From contig NZ_CP068230.1 in assembly GCF_009183365.2 (NCBI RefSeq), positions 2,819,001 through 2,883,000 on the forward strand: a stretch of 64,000 nucleotides of DNA, given 5' to 3'. A model generated the notes under the pieces. The model searched no databases. It was not told where the DNA came from and saw only the letters and a program-made list of their open reading frames with translations. Position 1 is the first letter of the stretch; each line of letters opens with the position of its first letter. Positions 44,703 through 54,403 of this stretch are shown piece after piece. Made by a program: the position numbers and the translations under genes. The stretch comes from Shewanella algae. GTDB lineage: Bacteria > Pseudomonadota > Gammaproteobacteria > Enterobacterales > Shewanellaceae.

Positions 44703-45206
44703 ATGGGCCCATCGTTTCGTCATATAGTTTATGCAATATTTCTGCTGGCGTTTGCCCAGTTGTACAGTCCCTTTGCCTCGGCACAGGTGGATTTGGTGCT
44801 GGTCAACAAGTCAGATTCACGTCTGAGCCTGATTAAGGCCGGTAAGGTCATCAAGGAATATCGCATCGCCATGGGGGATATGCCCAAGGGCCACAAATAT
44901 CAGGAAGGCGATCAACGCACTCCCGAGGGGCGCTATCTGCTGGACTACAAAAAGGCCGACAGCGCCTTTTACCGCGCGATTCACATCTCCTACCCCAATG
45001 ACGAGGACAGACTCAGGGCCAAGGCGCTTGGAGTCAGCCCAGGCGGCCAAATCATGATCCACGGCCAAAATCCCCGCTCTGGGTTAACTCCGGAAGAGGC
45101 GCAGCAGTTTAACTGGACCAACGGCTGTATCGCCCTCACCAATAAAGAAATGGATGAACTCTGGCAGTTGATTGAGCCGGGCACGCCAATAGAAATTTGG
45201 CCCTGA
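44703..45206 (+). CDS. L,D-transpeptidase family protein (YkuD/ErfK-like)
   Basis: 167 aa from ATG 44703 (a GTG at 44697 is an alternative). The signal peptide ends at FASA. The YkuD domain starts at QVDLVLVNKSDSRLSLIKAG; the active site reads IMIHGQNPRSG...NWTNGCIALTNKEMDELW, with His and the catalytic Cys in NGC. Acts on peptidoglycan cross-links or lipoprotein anchoring in the periplasm. The yecM-like gene follows 14 bp later. Confidence 0.92.
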   Translation: MGPSFRHIVYAIFLLAFAQLYSPFASAQVDLVLVNKSDSRLSLIKAGKVIKEYRIAMGDMPKGHKYQEGDQRTPEGRYLLDYKKADSAFYRAIHISYPNDEDRLRAKALGVSPGGQIMIHGQNPRSGLTPEEAQQFNWTNGCIALTNKEMDELWQLIEPGTPIEIWP

Positions 45207-45220
45207 AACAGGAATCAGAT

Positions 45221-45787
45221 ATGCAAAACCTTCAATCTCTGTCGCAGTTGCTGGCAGACTGGCAAGCCTTTGCCGACAAAATCATGCCCCTGATTGAACG
45301 CCTGGGACTCGAGCGTTTAGGCGAGTGCGATCACGCCGCGCTGCGGGTCAACTCTGTTGCCGCGGCAGAAAAGCTCAAGGCCGAGTTTGTCCAATGTGGT
45401 GAAATTATCTCGGAAAACATCATCAACGGCCGCCCTATCCTGATCATACGGCTGCAACAGCCACTACAACTGGGTCAATGGCAAATTCCCTGTATCGAGC
45501 TGCCCTTCCCCGGCGATAAACACTATCCCGAAGAGGGATGGGAACATCTGGAGCTGGTTTTGCCTGGTGGCGCCCAAAGCTGCGATGAACTGGCTGAGCA
45601 ACTGCGTACTCTTTGCCCCCGGACCCAAGCCACACTCGATGGCGACACGGATATTAAACGCAAGGCCAGCAGCCCCAAAGGCGAAACCGAACGCCTGGCC
45701 AACCCGACGTTGGCGTTCAAGGTCGGCGGTGTCTGCGTCAAGGTGCACCCTCACAGCATTCAGGCCATCATCGCCAGCGAGCAGTAA
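45221..45787 (+). CDS. yecM: YecM family VOC-fold protein
   Basis: 188 aa from ATG 45221 (AGGAATCAG upstream; an earlier in-frame TTG overlaps the LDT gene). CDHAALRVNSVAAAEKLKAEFVQCGEIISENIINGRPI and the C-terminal LAFKVGGVCVKVHPHSI match YecM, a putative metal-binding protein of unknown role. The histidines DHAAL and HPHS are candidate ligands. Confidence 0.9.
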   Translation: MQNLQSLSQLLADWQAFADKIMPLIERLGLERLGECDHAALRVNSVAAAEKLKAEFVQCGEIISENIINGRPILIIRLQQPLQLGQWQIPCIELPFPGDKHYPEEGWEHLELVLPGGAQSCDELAEQLRTLCPRTQATLDGDTDIKRKASSPKGETERLANPTLAFKVGGVCVKVHPHSIQAIIASEQ

Positions 45788-45804
45788 GCGGCTCTGATGC
45801 CGCT

Positions 45805-47205
45805 TTACCCTTGAACGACCCGGTTGCGCCCTTCAGCCTTGGCAACATAAAGAAAATGATCGGCTTTATCCTGCAGATCTTTACCCGAGCGGCAACCGGC
45901 AGGGCCGGACACCAGGCCAACGCTGATACTGAGGCGGATAGGTTGGCCGCTCTCATCATGGAAATCTTCATCGGCTACTCTGGCCCGCAGCCGCTCCATC
46001 AGATTAACAGCCTGAGCCGGCGCGCAGTTTGGCAGCAAGATAGCAAACTCCTCACCACCAATTCTGGCAATGGCATCCGATTGGCGACACTGGGCCTGCA
46101 TCAAGCCGGCCAGTTGCTTCAATACTTTGTCGCCGGTGGCATGACCAAAGCTGTCGTTGATTAACTTGAAATGATCCAGATCCAAAAGCGCCAGGCTGTA
46201 GTCTTCACGATTGAGCCTGGCCTGCTTATCCACCAGCTCCAATTGCGGCTCGAATCCACGGCGATTGAGTAACCCTGTCAGCGGATCGCGAAAGGCCACC
46301 TGTTGCCAGGCTTCCCTGTGCTGCTCGGATAGGCGCAACTGGCGATTTTGCAGGGCAATCCCCAGTAAGACCAGCGCATTGGCAAAACAAAACGCCGCCA
46401 GTTCCGCCGTTTCTGCCGAATACAATCCGGCATCGAAGGGCCCCAGCCCCTTGGCGCTGCCACAGATAACGACAATGAAGGCACCACTGCTGAGGCTGCA
46501 AGTCAACAGGAAACTGCCCTCAAATGCCTGCATCACCAACACAGGCAACAGCAGATACAAGACCCAGGGTTGATTGCCAAATGCCAGAGTGAAAATAAGT
46601 ACTAAAGCCAGGATCGACAGCAAAGATGCCCGGATTTGCCGTTGGCTGATAAAAAACCGCTCAGACCACCCCAGATACACCTGATAAACCAAGACTATCC
46701 CCAGGGCATCAGCCAAAAACAGCATCACCGCCATGGTTGGCCAGTAACTCTTGTCGATATAACCGCCCCAAACAAGATTTGCCGCCAGCAGGATACTGGA
46801 CAACGCCACAGGAATAACGCAAGCGTAGATCCCAAAACCCAGTAACTCCCTGGCTCTTTGCAACCCCATGGGCAGGGCCCAACGCAGCATTCTGGCGGCC
46901 AAAAGTGGCATCAGGGCATCAATTGCGGCGGAGACCCAGGTGTGCAGCAAGGTTTGGCTCAGATGACCGTTATTGAGCCCGGGAAGATTGGCCAGAAAGG
47001 AGGCGATAAACAAAGGGACTATGGCGACGGCGCCAAAACGCAAGCACAGAATAAGCCCTATCCCCGAAGGTAACCATAGAAGGGTTATATTGCTCGGCTG
47101 CAATACCAGAGTGGCCATGCCCAGTCGGCCGCTGAGATAACAGACCAAACCTCCGAGCAAAAGCAGCAGCCATTCGTCGCGCCCCCAACGTCTCAAATCA
47201 GTCAC
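45805..47205 (-). CDS. MASE1-GGDEF diguanylate cyclase
   Basis: 466 aa. The N-terminal MASE1 sensor has eight or so helices (about 12-285; LGMATLVLQPSNITLLWLPSGIGLILCLRFG). The GGDEF domain (about 305-466) has DPLTGLLNRRGFEPQL, ALLDLDHFKLINDSFGH and the active site RIGGEEFAILLP. An inhibitory I-site RQSD (RxxD) sits five residues upstream of GGEEF. Expected active c-di-GMP synthase with product feedback. Stand-alone gene. Confidence 0.95.
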   Translation of the reverse strand: MTDLRRWGRDEWLLLLLGGLVCYLSGRLGMATLVLQPSNITLLWLPSGIGLILCLRFGAVAIVPLFIASFLANLPGLNNGHLSQTLLHTWVSAAIDALMPLLAARMLRWALPMGLQRARELLGFGIYACVIPVALSSILLAANLVWGGYIDKSYWPTMAVMLFLADALGIVLVYQVYLGWSERFFISQRQIRASLLSILALVLIFTLAFGNQPWVLYLLLPVLVMQAFEGSFLLTCSLSSGAFIVVICGSAKGLGPFDAGLYSAETAELAAFCFANALVLLGIALQNRQLRLSEQHREAWQQVAFRDPLTGLLNRRGFEPQLELVDKQARLNREDYSLALLDLDHFKLINDSFGHATGDKVLKQLAGLMQAQCRQSDAIARIGGEEFAILLPNCAPAQAVNLMERLRARVADEDFHDESGQPIRLSISVGLVSGPAGCRSGKDLQDKADHFLYVAKAEGRNRVVQG

Positions 47206-47280
47206 TTATTCTTCCGGCTATATTCATAGAATGAGTATAGCCAACCCCTTCTAAGCCTGTGGCTGACAAAGAAAAAAACA

Positions 47281-47315
47281 ACGCCGCCAGGGGGCTAGTC
47301 CGGCGGCGTATGACA
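47281..47315 (-). terminator. Terminator of the M23 peptidase gene
   Basis: ACGCCGCC (47281-47288) pairs with GGCGGCGT (47302-47309). On the minus strand the stem is followed by TGTTTTTTTC just past 47281. Confidence 0.7.
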
Positions 47316-47356
47316 TCGAGTGTGAGTCAGTCCAATGAGTCAGTCAAAGTAAAGCG

Positions 47357-48283
47357 CTACTTTTTCGCGTCACTCTTGGCTTGCTGCAATACCTGACTCA
47401 TTGGCGGCACTAAAGTGGTAGGATCCAGACGCATCTGATACCAGTTCACCCGCCAATCCAGATGTGGCCCAGTAGCTCGTCCTGTCGCCCCCACTTCGGC
47501 CACCGCCTGGCCCTGTTTCACCTCATCGCCCTCTTTGACATAGAGCTTGCTTAAATGCAAAAAGCTGGAGCTGACGCCATAGCCGTGATCGATAATCATG
47601 GTGCCGCCGGAATAGAACATGTCCGGTACCGACAGGCTGATAACGCCATCGGCCGGCGCCACCACCACAGTGCCGGTTTTTGCGGCAACATCCACACCAT
47701 AATGCGGTGTGCCGGGCTTACCGTTGTAGACCCTTTGGCTGCCATAAACCCCTGAAATTCGCCCTGTCAGCGGCCAGATAAAGTCGTCGGCAAACGCCTG
47801 CCGGGTACTGAAATGACTGCGGGCCGCCTTGACCTGGGCGCTGTCCTTGGCGGCGCGCTCCTGGGCCTTGGGATCCGGCTTCATGATTTTCTTGCTGATC
47901 CCCTCAACATACTGAATGCGATAATCCCGCTTGTCGAGTTTGAGGCTACGGCTCTCACTGCTGCCATCCGGGTAACTGAGTGTCAGCGTCTGCTCGAGCG
48001 CGGCCTCACGCTCAAAACCAAAGGCAAACCTGCCATCCGGTGTCAAGGTGATGCTCTCGCCATTGAGCTGTACCTCAGCACCCGGCTCTGTTCTTGCTCT
48101 GATCAGGGCCCCCTGTTCAAACTTGCCCTGAAACTGCACCCGTGATGACTCGGGTTTGATGTTGGGCTGAGGCTCAGACTTGGATTCGGCCTGCAGCATA
48201 GGACTCACAACCAAAGTGCCCAGCAGCATCAGTGGCAGCGCCTTAAAAGATGGGATTGGCATCTTGCTGTTATTGAACTTCAC
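47357..48283 (-). CDS. M23 family (LytM-like) peptidoglycan peptidase
   Basis: 308 aa. Signal peptide ends near LQAESK. The N-terminal beta domain (about 45-120) precedes the M23 core: ISGVYGSQRVYNGKPGTPHYGVDVA (His-x3-Asp zinc ligands) and GRATGPHLDWRVNWYQM. In the second motif the usual HxH is H-L-D: Asp replaces the last zinc His. This may still bind metal or may signal a regulatory, non-catalytic role. Monocistronic. Confidence 0.88.
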   Translation of the reverse strand: MKFNNSKMPIPSFKALPLMLLGTLVVSPMLQAESKSEPQPNIKPESSRVQFQGKFEQGALIRARTEPGAEVQLNGESITLTPDGRFAFGFEREAALEQTLTLSYPDGSSESRSLKLDKRDYRIQYVEGISKKIMKPDPKAQERAAKDSAQVKAARSHFSTRQAFADDFIWPLTGRISGVYGSQRVYNGKPGTPHYGVDVAAKTGTVVVAPADGVISLSVPDMFYSGGTMIIDHGYGVSSSFLHLSKLYVKEGDEVKQGQAVAEVGATGRATGPHLDWRVNWYQMRLDPTTLVPPMSQVLQQAKSDAKK

Positions 48284-48398
48284 TCTTGCTCCTCTTTATC
48301 TTTACGCCCCATAGACCCCAAGGTGCGGCCTATTTGCGGATGCCTTTAGATTGCTTTTAGGTTGGCGTTATTCTTGGTCCGGCTCAGGCCAGGTGATA

Positions 48399-49283
48399 TC
48401 AGTCGCCCTGATGCTGCGCCGATGCGATGGCGCCCTTGCCTATGCCCTCGAAGGCTACCACTTTAAAATGTTTGCCCGGCTCAAAACCCGCCATGCTGTC
48501 GGCCATAAAATGAGCCAGCAGTTCGACCGTAGTGTCATGGGGGATCAAATCACAGCAGTCTCTTGGCATCGCCAACTGGAAATCACCCTGCGGCGCCTGG
48601 TATCTGAAGCCAATATGGCTCTTGTCATCTATCTTGGTTTGGGGTGACAGCTCAAGCTCGCTGACGGTAACCACATCTTCTTCACTGCCAAGGTAGATAT
48701 CTTTCCAACGTTTGGCCCAGTATTCATCCCATTTGGGCGCGGCGATACCATCGGCAAACACATTGACAGGACTGCGGTGACCGTGAGCGATACGCTGGCA
48801 GTTACCGTCGTGCTTACGCAAGCCGTGACTGTAATGGTAATAGGGCGTTTCCAGCACCTCGTTGCGAAGTGTCAGGCTGATACCCTGAACATTGTCCGGC
48901 AAGGCATCTGTCAACGCCTTGTGCAAAAACTGATTCACACTGTCAAAGTCGATAATCTCGCTGGGGATAAGGGCGAAAGCCTGCGCCGGGCAAGCCAGGT
49001 GAATGCTGCCGCGCAGACTATGGAAGTCCATCCACACCTTGTCGCCCTGCTGTTGCCAGCGTACCTGGCTACAGGCGGTGGGCACCAATAAACGGTGATC
49101 GGCCACCTCATCTATGGTTTGCTTTATGGTGCGCTTGACCTTGGAAAAGTCGAGCAACATGTTTTGCTCATCCAGGCCACCGTCGAGCAGCACATCGACT
49201 ATCCAACTTTCGCCTACCATGCCGCGAAACGGGCACAGGTAAGAAAAATCAACCACAGTTAAATCTTTGACAAATAATTGCAT
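48399..49283 (-). CDS. Tandem 6-carboxytetrahydropterin synthase-like (PTPS/QueD) protein
   Basis: 294 aa, about twice the size of QueD. Both halves have the PTPS fold: the first (FVKDLTVVDFSYLCPFRGMVGESWIVDVLL...NMLLDFSKVKRTI) lacks the zinc histidines. The second keeps SHGLRKHDGNCQRIAHGHRSPVNV and ends HDTTVELLAHFMADSM. Metal and catalysis are therefore expected only in the C-terminal half. Start ATG 49283 is used, not the ATG at 49316. It is divergent from the dihydroorotase gene. Confidence 0.85.
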   Translation of the reverse strand: MQLFVKDLTVVDFSYLCPFRGMVGESWIVDVLLDGGLDEQNMLLDFSKVKRTIKQTIDEVADHRLLVPTACSQVRWQQQGDKVWMDFHSLRGSIHLACPAQAFALIPSEIIDFDSVNQFLHKALTDALPDNVQGISLTLRNEVLETPYYHYSHGLRKHDGNCQRIAHGHRSPVNVFADGIAAPKWDEYWAKRWKDIYLGSEEDVVTVSELELSPQTKIDDKSHIGFRYQAPQGDFQLAMPRDCCDLIPHDTTVELLAHFMADSMAGFEPGKHFKVVAFEGIGKGAIASAQHQGD

Positions 49284-49495
49284 TCTCGCTCCCAGGCAGA
49301 TAAACAGTCCACCCATGTGTTATCGGCCGGCCGATATTGGCACCGATTGAACCGATACCGGCCAGGGTATCGGCACTTGACGTATCTTTCGCAAAAAGTC
49401 TGTGATCTTGTCCAAAAGCTCCACAGCTTTTTGCTTGAGTTTCCGGTATTATACGCAAGTCACTGCCAATATTAATAACGCTAATCAGGTATCCT

Positions 49496-50845
49496 ATGAA
49501 AACCCTCATCTGCAACGCCCAATTGGTTAATGAAGGAACAATCCGTACTCAGGATCTGCTGATCGACAACGGCCGCATCAGCCAGATTGCCTCCCAGATC
49601 ACGGCTCCGGCAGGGGCTCAGGTCATAGATGCTCAGGGTAAACACCTGCTGCCGGGGATGATCGACGATCAGGTGCATTTCCGCGAGCCGGGTTTCCCCA
49701 ATAAGGGCACCATCGCCAGTGAATCCCGCGCCGCCGTGGCCGGGGGTATCACAAGCTTTATGGAAATGCCCAATGTAAACCCGCAAACCACCAATCTGCA
49801 GGCGCTGGAAGACAAGTATACCCGCGCGTCTCAAAGTTCATTGGCCAACTTTGCTTTCTATCTCGGCGCCACCAACGATAACCTGGAAGAGATTAAACGT
49901 CTCGATCCCAACCAGGCCTGTGGTGTAAAAATCTTTATGGGCGCCTCTACCGGCAATATGTTGGTGGATAACAGTGCCACTCTTGACGGCATCTTCGCCA
50001 ACTCTCCTGTGGTCATTGCCACTCACTGTGAAGACAGCCCCACCATAGCCGCCAATGAAGCCGCCATGCGTGAAAAATACGGCGATGCCATACCTATGGA
50101 GCTGCACGGCGAAATCCGCTCCCGTGAAGCCTGCCTCAAGTCATCTCAACTGGCGACCGAACTGGCCATCCGTCACAAGGCACGCCTGCATGTACTGCAT
50201 TTAACCACCGCCGACGAACTCTATCTGTTTGAGCCGGCCAAGCAACTGGCACAACTCAAGGGTGCCAACATTACCGCCGAAGTCTGTGTACACCATCTTT
50301 CGTTCAACGACAGTGACTACGCCCGCCTCGGCAGCCAGATAAAGTGTAACCCGGCCATCAAGACCCTTGCCGATCAACAGGCACTGATAGATGCCGTCAA
50401 TCGCGACATCATTGACATTATCGCCACAGATCACGCGCCGCACACCTGGGAAGAGAAGCAAGCCGACAGCTATTTCAAGGCGCCGTCCGGTTTGCCGCTG
50501 GTGCAACATGCACTGCTCGGCCTGCTGGATCTGCATGCCAAGGGGCACTTCAGTTTGGAAAAAATCGTCCAAAAGACCAGCCATGCGGTGGCCGAGCGCT
50601 TTGAACTCAAAGACAGGGGCTATCTGCGCGAAGGCTATCTGGCGGATCTGGTACTGGTGGATCTCAACAAGCCTTTCGAGGCCACGCTGGAAAACACCCG
50701 CTATCACTGCGGTTGGTCGCCCTTTACCGGCCACAAGTTTGCCGCCTCTATCAGTGGTACCTGGGTCAATGGTAACCAACTGTTTGACGGCAGTCGCTTT
50801 ATCGACAATACCCTGGGCCAACGCCTCACATTTAGTCGCACTTAA
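49496..50845 (+). CDS. Dihydroorotase
   Basis: 449-aa amidohydrolase of the class I dihydroorotase type, interconverting carbamoyl-aspartate and dihydroorotate in pyrimidine synthesis. Motifs: GMIDDQVHFREPGFPNKG (metal motif with Gln where the first His of HxH usually lies, a variant seen in one known subfamily), GVKIFMGASTG (carboxylated Lys), IATHCED, VLHLTTADE and IIATDHAPHTWEEK. Adjacent genes are unrelated. Annotated allantoinase is an alternative, but the ligand set favours dihydroorotase. Confidence 0.88.
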   Translation: MKTLICNAQLVNEGTIRTQDLLIDNGRISQIASQITAPAGAQVIDAQGKHLLPGMIDDQVHFREPGFPNKGTIASESRAAVAGGITSFMEMPNVNPQTTNLQALEDKYTRASQSSLANFAFYLGATNDNLEEIKRLDPNQACGVKIFMGASTGNMLVDNSATLDGIFANSPVVIATHCEDSPTIAANEAAMREKYGDAIPMELHGEIRSREACLKSSQLATELAIRHKARLHVLHLTTADELYLFEPAKQLAQLKGANITAEVCVHHLSFNDSDYARLGSQIKCNPAIKTLADQQALIDAVNRDIIDIIATDHAPHTWEEKQADSYFKAPSGLPLVQHALLGLLDLHAKGHFSLEKIVQKTSHAVAERFELKDRGYLREGYLADLVLVDLNKPFEATLENTRYHCGWSPFTGHKFAASISGTWVNGNQLFDGSRFIDNTLGQRLTFSRT

Positions 50846-50870
50846 TCGCACTTAATCGCTGATAAACCAA

Positions 50871-50895
50871 GGGCTCCGCGAAAGGAGCCCTTTTT
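50871..50895 (+). terminator. Terminator of the dihydroorotase gene
   Basis: GGGCTCC / GGAGCCC stem with a GCGAAA loop and five T's, 25 bp after the stop. Confidence 0.85.
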
Positions 50896-51044
50896 ACATA
50901 GACACAAGTATGCGTGATGCTGGTCAATATCTTGTTTATTTCAAGTCAATGCATAATGAATTCGGTAAACTGAAGCTATGCCAGTTGCTATCTTTTCCGG
51001 AATTTAAGGCCTTAACATAGCAAGTTCATGATTTTTATTATTAT

Positions 51045-51371
51045 CTAAGATAATCGAACATGCTGGGCAACCTTATTTTTAAGTAAGGTCACAAGAGCAG
51101 GATCCATCCGCTGGTAATTGTCAGGAATATCCAGACACACAAGCTTCTTGCCTTTCAGAAGCTCCTTAAACTTCTTTGCGACCTTAATCTTGTGAGACTT
51201 TTCCATGACAAAGATAAAGTCAGCCCATTGAATAAGATCGCCACTTACTACAGTGTCCGCATCGGCATTGGTGCCGGCTCCAATCGCGTAAATCCCCTCA
51301 AATGCAGAGAAAACCTCTTCTCCGGTAGGGCTTCGCAAGCGATTCTCACTGCATACAAAAAGTAGATTCAT
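51045..51371 (-). CDS. Low molecular weight phosphatase-like protein (COG4551)
   Basis: 108 aa. MNLLFVCSENRLRSPTGEEVF matches the C-x5-R P-loop (CSENRLRS) of low-molecular-weight tyrosine phosphatases. VMEKSHKIKVAKKF and LDIPDNYQRMDPALV supply the acidic loop of the COG4551 branch. Monocistronic; partner substrates unknown. Confidence 0.85.
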   Translation of the reverse strand: MNLLFVCSENRLRSPTGEEVFSAFEGIYAIGAGTNADADTVVSGDLIQWADFIFVMEKSHKIKVAKKFKELLKGKKLVCLDIPDNYQRMDPALVTLLKNKVAQHVRLS

Positions 51372-51875
51372 GGTTAATTTATTTTCTCAGTCTGCATACC
51401 AGTTAACAGCGGCTTATGGTCTAAACATAGCCTTGCATCTGTTCCTATCTGCTATAGGTTTATTGCTAACGGGATTAACGCTCGTTTCCTAATTTCAATG
51501 AGTTAGCCTATAAAAAACGGTTCTAAAAGTCTATTCCGCCAGTTATGCGGCAATGCGACTAAAACCTAAGTTTGACAAGCATTTTGCCCCAGTATCCGCC
51601 CCCTACGGCACCGGCGGCAACGCATAGCATACAAAACCAGCGCCAATCCCCCTTATCAACCAAGCAGTGCTTCTCTTGCCCCGTCGCTCCGTGGTTTAAT
51701 AACTTCCGCTGTAACCGAGTCTGGGTCGCCCGGACAGGCAGAGGAAGGTACAAGCAAGTCCCGGATATGCTTGGCTTAAAAGCCGGAGTCCTTGGCAACA
51801 GACCGATGAGTCTATAAACCATGCCCTTCCCTGCAGATGGCAAATTCAACACACTCTTGATTAAAAGGAATTCCC
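51372..51875. other. Intergenic region, no convincing gene
   Basis: About 500 bases between the phosphatase-like gene and the AI-2E exporter. A minus-strand frame ends at 51559 with a hydrophobic tail (WRWFCMLCVAAGAVGGGYWGKMLVKLRF) and an overlapping plus-strand frame starts at 51572. Neither has a recognisable family or a good ribosome site. Nothing else is seen. Confidence 0.5.
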
Positions 51876-52961
51876 GTGTCCGTACGTTTTCGGGTTGAAC
51901 CCCGCCATTGGTTGATCCTCGCCGCGTTGGCCATTGCTGCCTACGCCTGTTATCTATTGGTCGCTCCCTATCTGGGGGCAATACTGCTGGGATTTATCGT
52001 CTCCTTGCTGTTTTTGCCTGTGCACAAGCGCATAGAAGCGAAACTCCCCAAACATCCCAACCTGAGTGCATTGCTTTCCTGCATCTTGCTGACGGTGATC
52101 ATCTTAATCCCCTTGCTGTTCATGCTGATTTCCGTGATTGAACAGGGCGTCAGCTCCGCCACCCATGCCTATCAATGGCTGACCCATGGTGGTGCCAAGG
52201 AGCTGTTGGAACATCCTTGGGTACAGTCGGCACTGGCGCTGGCCAATAAATGGCTGCCGTTTGACAGCATAGAGCCGCAGGAGATATTGCAAAAAGCCAC
52301 CGCAGCGCTTACGGAGCTCAGCACCCGTCTGGTTGGTTTGAGCACGGCATTGCTCGGCAATATCACAGGTTTCTTTGTCAATTTCTCCCTGATGTTGTTC
52401 GTACTGTTTTTCTTCCTCAGGGACAACGAACAGATTATTGCCAGTCTCAGACACGTGATCCCCCTGTCCCGCAGTCAGGAAGACAAAATTCTCGATGAGG
52501 TGGAAAAAGTCGCCAAGTCGGCGGTACTCGGCTCATTCCTGACCGCCTTGGCACAGGGTTTTGCCGGTGGTATTGCCATGGCCATAGTCGGCCTGCCGGG
52601 ATTGTTCCTCGGCTCCATGATGGCATTCGCCTCTTTTATTCCTGTGGTGGGTACCGCACTTATCTGGGTGCCGGCAGCGCTCTATCTGGCATTGACCGGA
52701 GACTGGGGCTGGGGGCTGTTCCTTTGCGCCTGGGGCATATTGGTGGTTGGCTCCATTGACAACTTCCTGAGGCCGATTCTGATGCAGGGATCTGCCGGAA
52801 TGAGCACCCTGTTAATTTTCTTCTCTTTGCTGGGTGGCTTGCAGCTATTTGGTCTCATCGGCTTGATTTACGGCCCGATCATCTTTGCCGTTACCTTGGT
52901 GCTGTTCCGTCTCTATGAAGAGGAGTTTCATGAGTTTTTGCAGCAGCAGGACCAAGCCTGA
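51876..52961 (+). CDS. AI-2E family transporter
   Basis: 361 aa, GTG start with AAGGAA upstream. About seven to eight transmembrane helices with the family signature in GFAGGIAMAIVGLPGLFLGSMMAFASFIPVVGTALIWVPAALYL. Also GSIDNFLRPILMQGSAGMSTLLIFFSLLGGLQLFGLIGLIYGP. The family includes AI-2 exporter TqsA and Na+/H+ exchangers, so the substrate is open. Confidence 0.92.
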   Translation: MSVRFRVEPRHWLILAALAIAAYACYLLVAPYLGAILLGFIVSLLFLPVHKRIEAKLPKHPNLSALLSCILLTVIILIPLLFMLISVIEQGVSSATHAYQWLTHGGAKELLEHPWVQSALALANKWLPFDSIEPQEILQKATAALTELSTRLVGLSTALLGNITGFFVNFSLMLFVLFFFLRDNEQIIASLRHVIPLSRSQEDKILDEVEKVAKSAVLGSFLTALAQGFAGGIAMAIVGLPGLFLGSMMAFASFIPVVGTALIWVPAALYLALTGDWGWGLFLCAWGILVVGSIDNFLRPILMQGSAGMSTLLIFFSLLGGLQLFGLIGLIYGPIIFAVTLVLFRLYEEEFHEFLQQQDQA

Positions 52962-52983
52962 GTCTGCCGCCTGAAGCTTAAAA

Positions 52984-53003
52984 AGCCCCGCATTTGCGGG
53001 GCT
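52984..53003 (+). terminator. Terminator between the AI-2E gene and cyuP
   Basis: AGCCCCGC / GCGGGGCT perfect 8-bp stem with an ATTT loop; CTTT to the right and an A-run to the left allow use from both sides. Confidence 0.8.
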
Positions 53004-53050
53004 CTTTGACACTGATTTTAAGACTGCGTTCTTAAAGCCAATTGCATCTA

Positions 53051-54358
53051 TCAACTGAATGCCAGGAAGGGCGAGATACACAGCAAGATACCAGTGGCGA
53101 TAATCACATACAGGCCAACGCCCTTGTATTTGTGCAGCGAAGGTACCCGGTAAACCAAATAGGCCGGAATCAGACAACCCACCAAACCGAATACCGGGCT
53201 GCAGATGGAGGTGAAACTCAGCACAGGGGCATTCAGCACAATCGCGCCCCAGGACAGCAGTATGGTGAATACCATAATGCCGTACCCCACCAGCTTGGCG
53301 TTGATCTTCTCCTTGGGCATAACCCGCTGCAGTAGGTTCATGGTGATCCCCTGGCACGCCTCCCGAAAACCCAGATACACCCCGAAGTAAGCCGTCATCA
53401 CGGCAAAGATGTTCAGCGTCAGGCTCAGGAGTTTCAGCGTCTGGCCAGGCATACCTTGAGCCACCATGGCCAAGGCAGAGATATTTTCCTGCTCGGCCCT
53501 CACAGCTTGCTCATGGCCCATCGCCAGAGTGAAAGAAACGGCGTAGAAGAACACGGTAACAAACAGCACACCAAAGGCAATATTCATGGCTCGCATCGCC
53601 TTGAAGCGCGCCACTTCAATCGACTTCTCCCGCGAACGATAAGAGATCACCATGGGGCTTAGACTCTGGATAAACAGAATGGAAGTCAAGGTAAAGGGCA
53701 GCATCACCACGGCATCACGGATCCAATGAGTCGTAGTGGGCACTGCACCGACATTATTGATATCCCACTTGTCGACCATCATTAAGCCGAGCAGCGCCAC
53801 CACACCCAACTTGGTGAGCACCATAAGGGTAGAAATTTTAAATAACAGGTTTTCGCCGCGGGAGGCCAATGCGACCAGAAGACAAATAAGCCCCAGACCA
53901 TAGAAGGGGTTTTCCGACAGCAGGCTCTTGGTGGCTCCAAAGCTTTGCAGGAAAGAGGCACTGTCATTGGTGATCGCCGTCGAGTAGACAAACACCCAGA
54001 TGACCAACATGACAAAGTAGAGTGCGCCGAGAAATATGCCCCAGTTTTTCCCCAGATAGCCACTGATCACACTGGGATAATCCTGACATTCGCGGGACTC
54101 GGCCAGGGTATTGATAAACAACTTCTGAAACATGTACATGGCCGGATAACCCACCACGGCAGACAAAAGAAACACCCATAATCCCATTAACCCCACCTGC
54201 ACAGGCAAAAATACTATGCCCGCGCCTATGGCCATGCCGATGGACATGATGATCCAGCCCCAGTCAGTACTGTCGAATCGGGTCGCTTCCTTCCAGGCCT
54301 GCGTGTCTTCCCGAGTAATTGTTGCGCCCCACTCTGATGTCAAAGTGTCAGTTTTCAT
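53051..54358 (-). CDS. cyuP: Cysteine/serine transporter CyuP (YhaO/DlsT), HAAAP family
   Basis: 435 aa with eleven transmembrane helices. It reads very close to E. coli YhaO: FDSTDWGWIIMSIGMAIGAGIVFLPVQVGLMGLWVFLLS, then SPMVISYRSREKSIEVARFKAMRAMNIAFG and LNAPVLSFTSICSPVFGLVGCLIPAYLVY. Expected cysteine or D/L-serine uptake with protons. It is divergent from ridA-cyuA across 264 bp with palindromic operators, forming one regulatory unit. Confidence 0.93.
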   Translation of the reverse strand: MKTDTLTSEWGATITREDTQAWKEATRFDSTDWGWIIMSIGMAIGAGIVFLPVQVGLMGLWVFLLSAVVGYPAMYMFQKLFINTLAESRECQDYPSVISGYLGKNWGIFLGALYFVMLVIWVFVYSTAITNDSASFLQSFGATKSLLSENPFYGLGLICLLVALASRGENLLFKISTLMVLTKLGVVALLGLMMVDKWDINNVGAVPTTTHWIRDAVVMLPFTLTSILFIQSLSPMVISYRSREKSIEVARFKAMRAMNIAFGVLFVTVFFYAVSFTLAMGHEQAVRAEQENISALAMVAQGMPGQTLKLLSLTLNIFAVMTAYFGVYLGFREACQGITMNLLQRVMPKEKINAKLVGYGIMVFTILLSWGAIVLNAPVLSFTSICSPVFGLVGCLIPAYLVYRVPSLHKYKGVGLYVIIATGILLCISPFLAFS

Positions 54359-54403
54359 ATAACAACCTTAGTTATTGTTGGATACCCAACATGTTATTTT
54401 TTG

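Noticed and set aside
43555..44727. 390-codon plus-strand frame opposite the K+ channel
   Set aside because: Antisense of a gene with an unmistakable TVGYGD filter; runs through the intergenic region as low-quality sequence.
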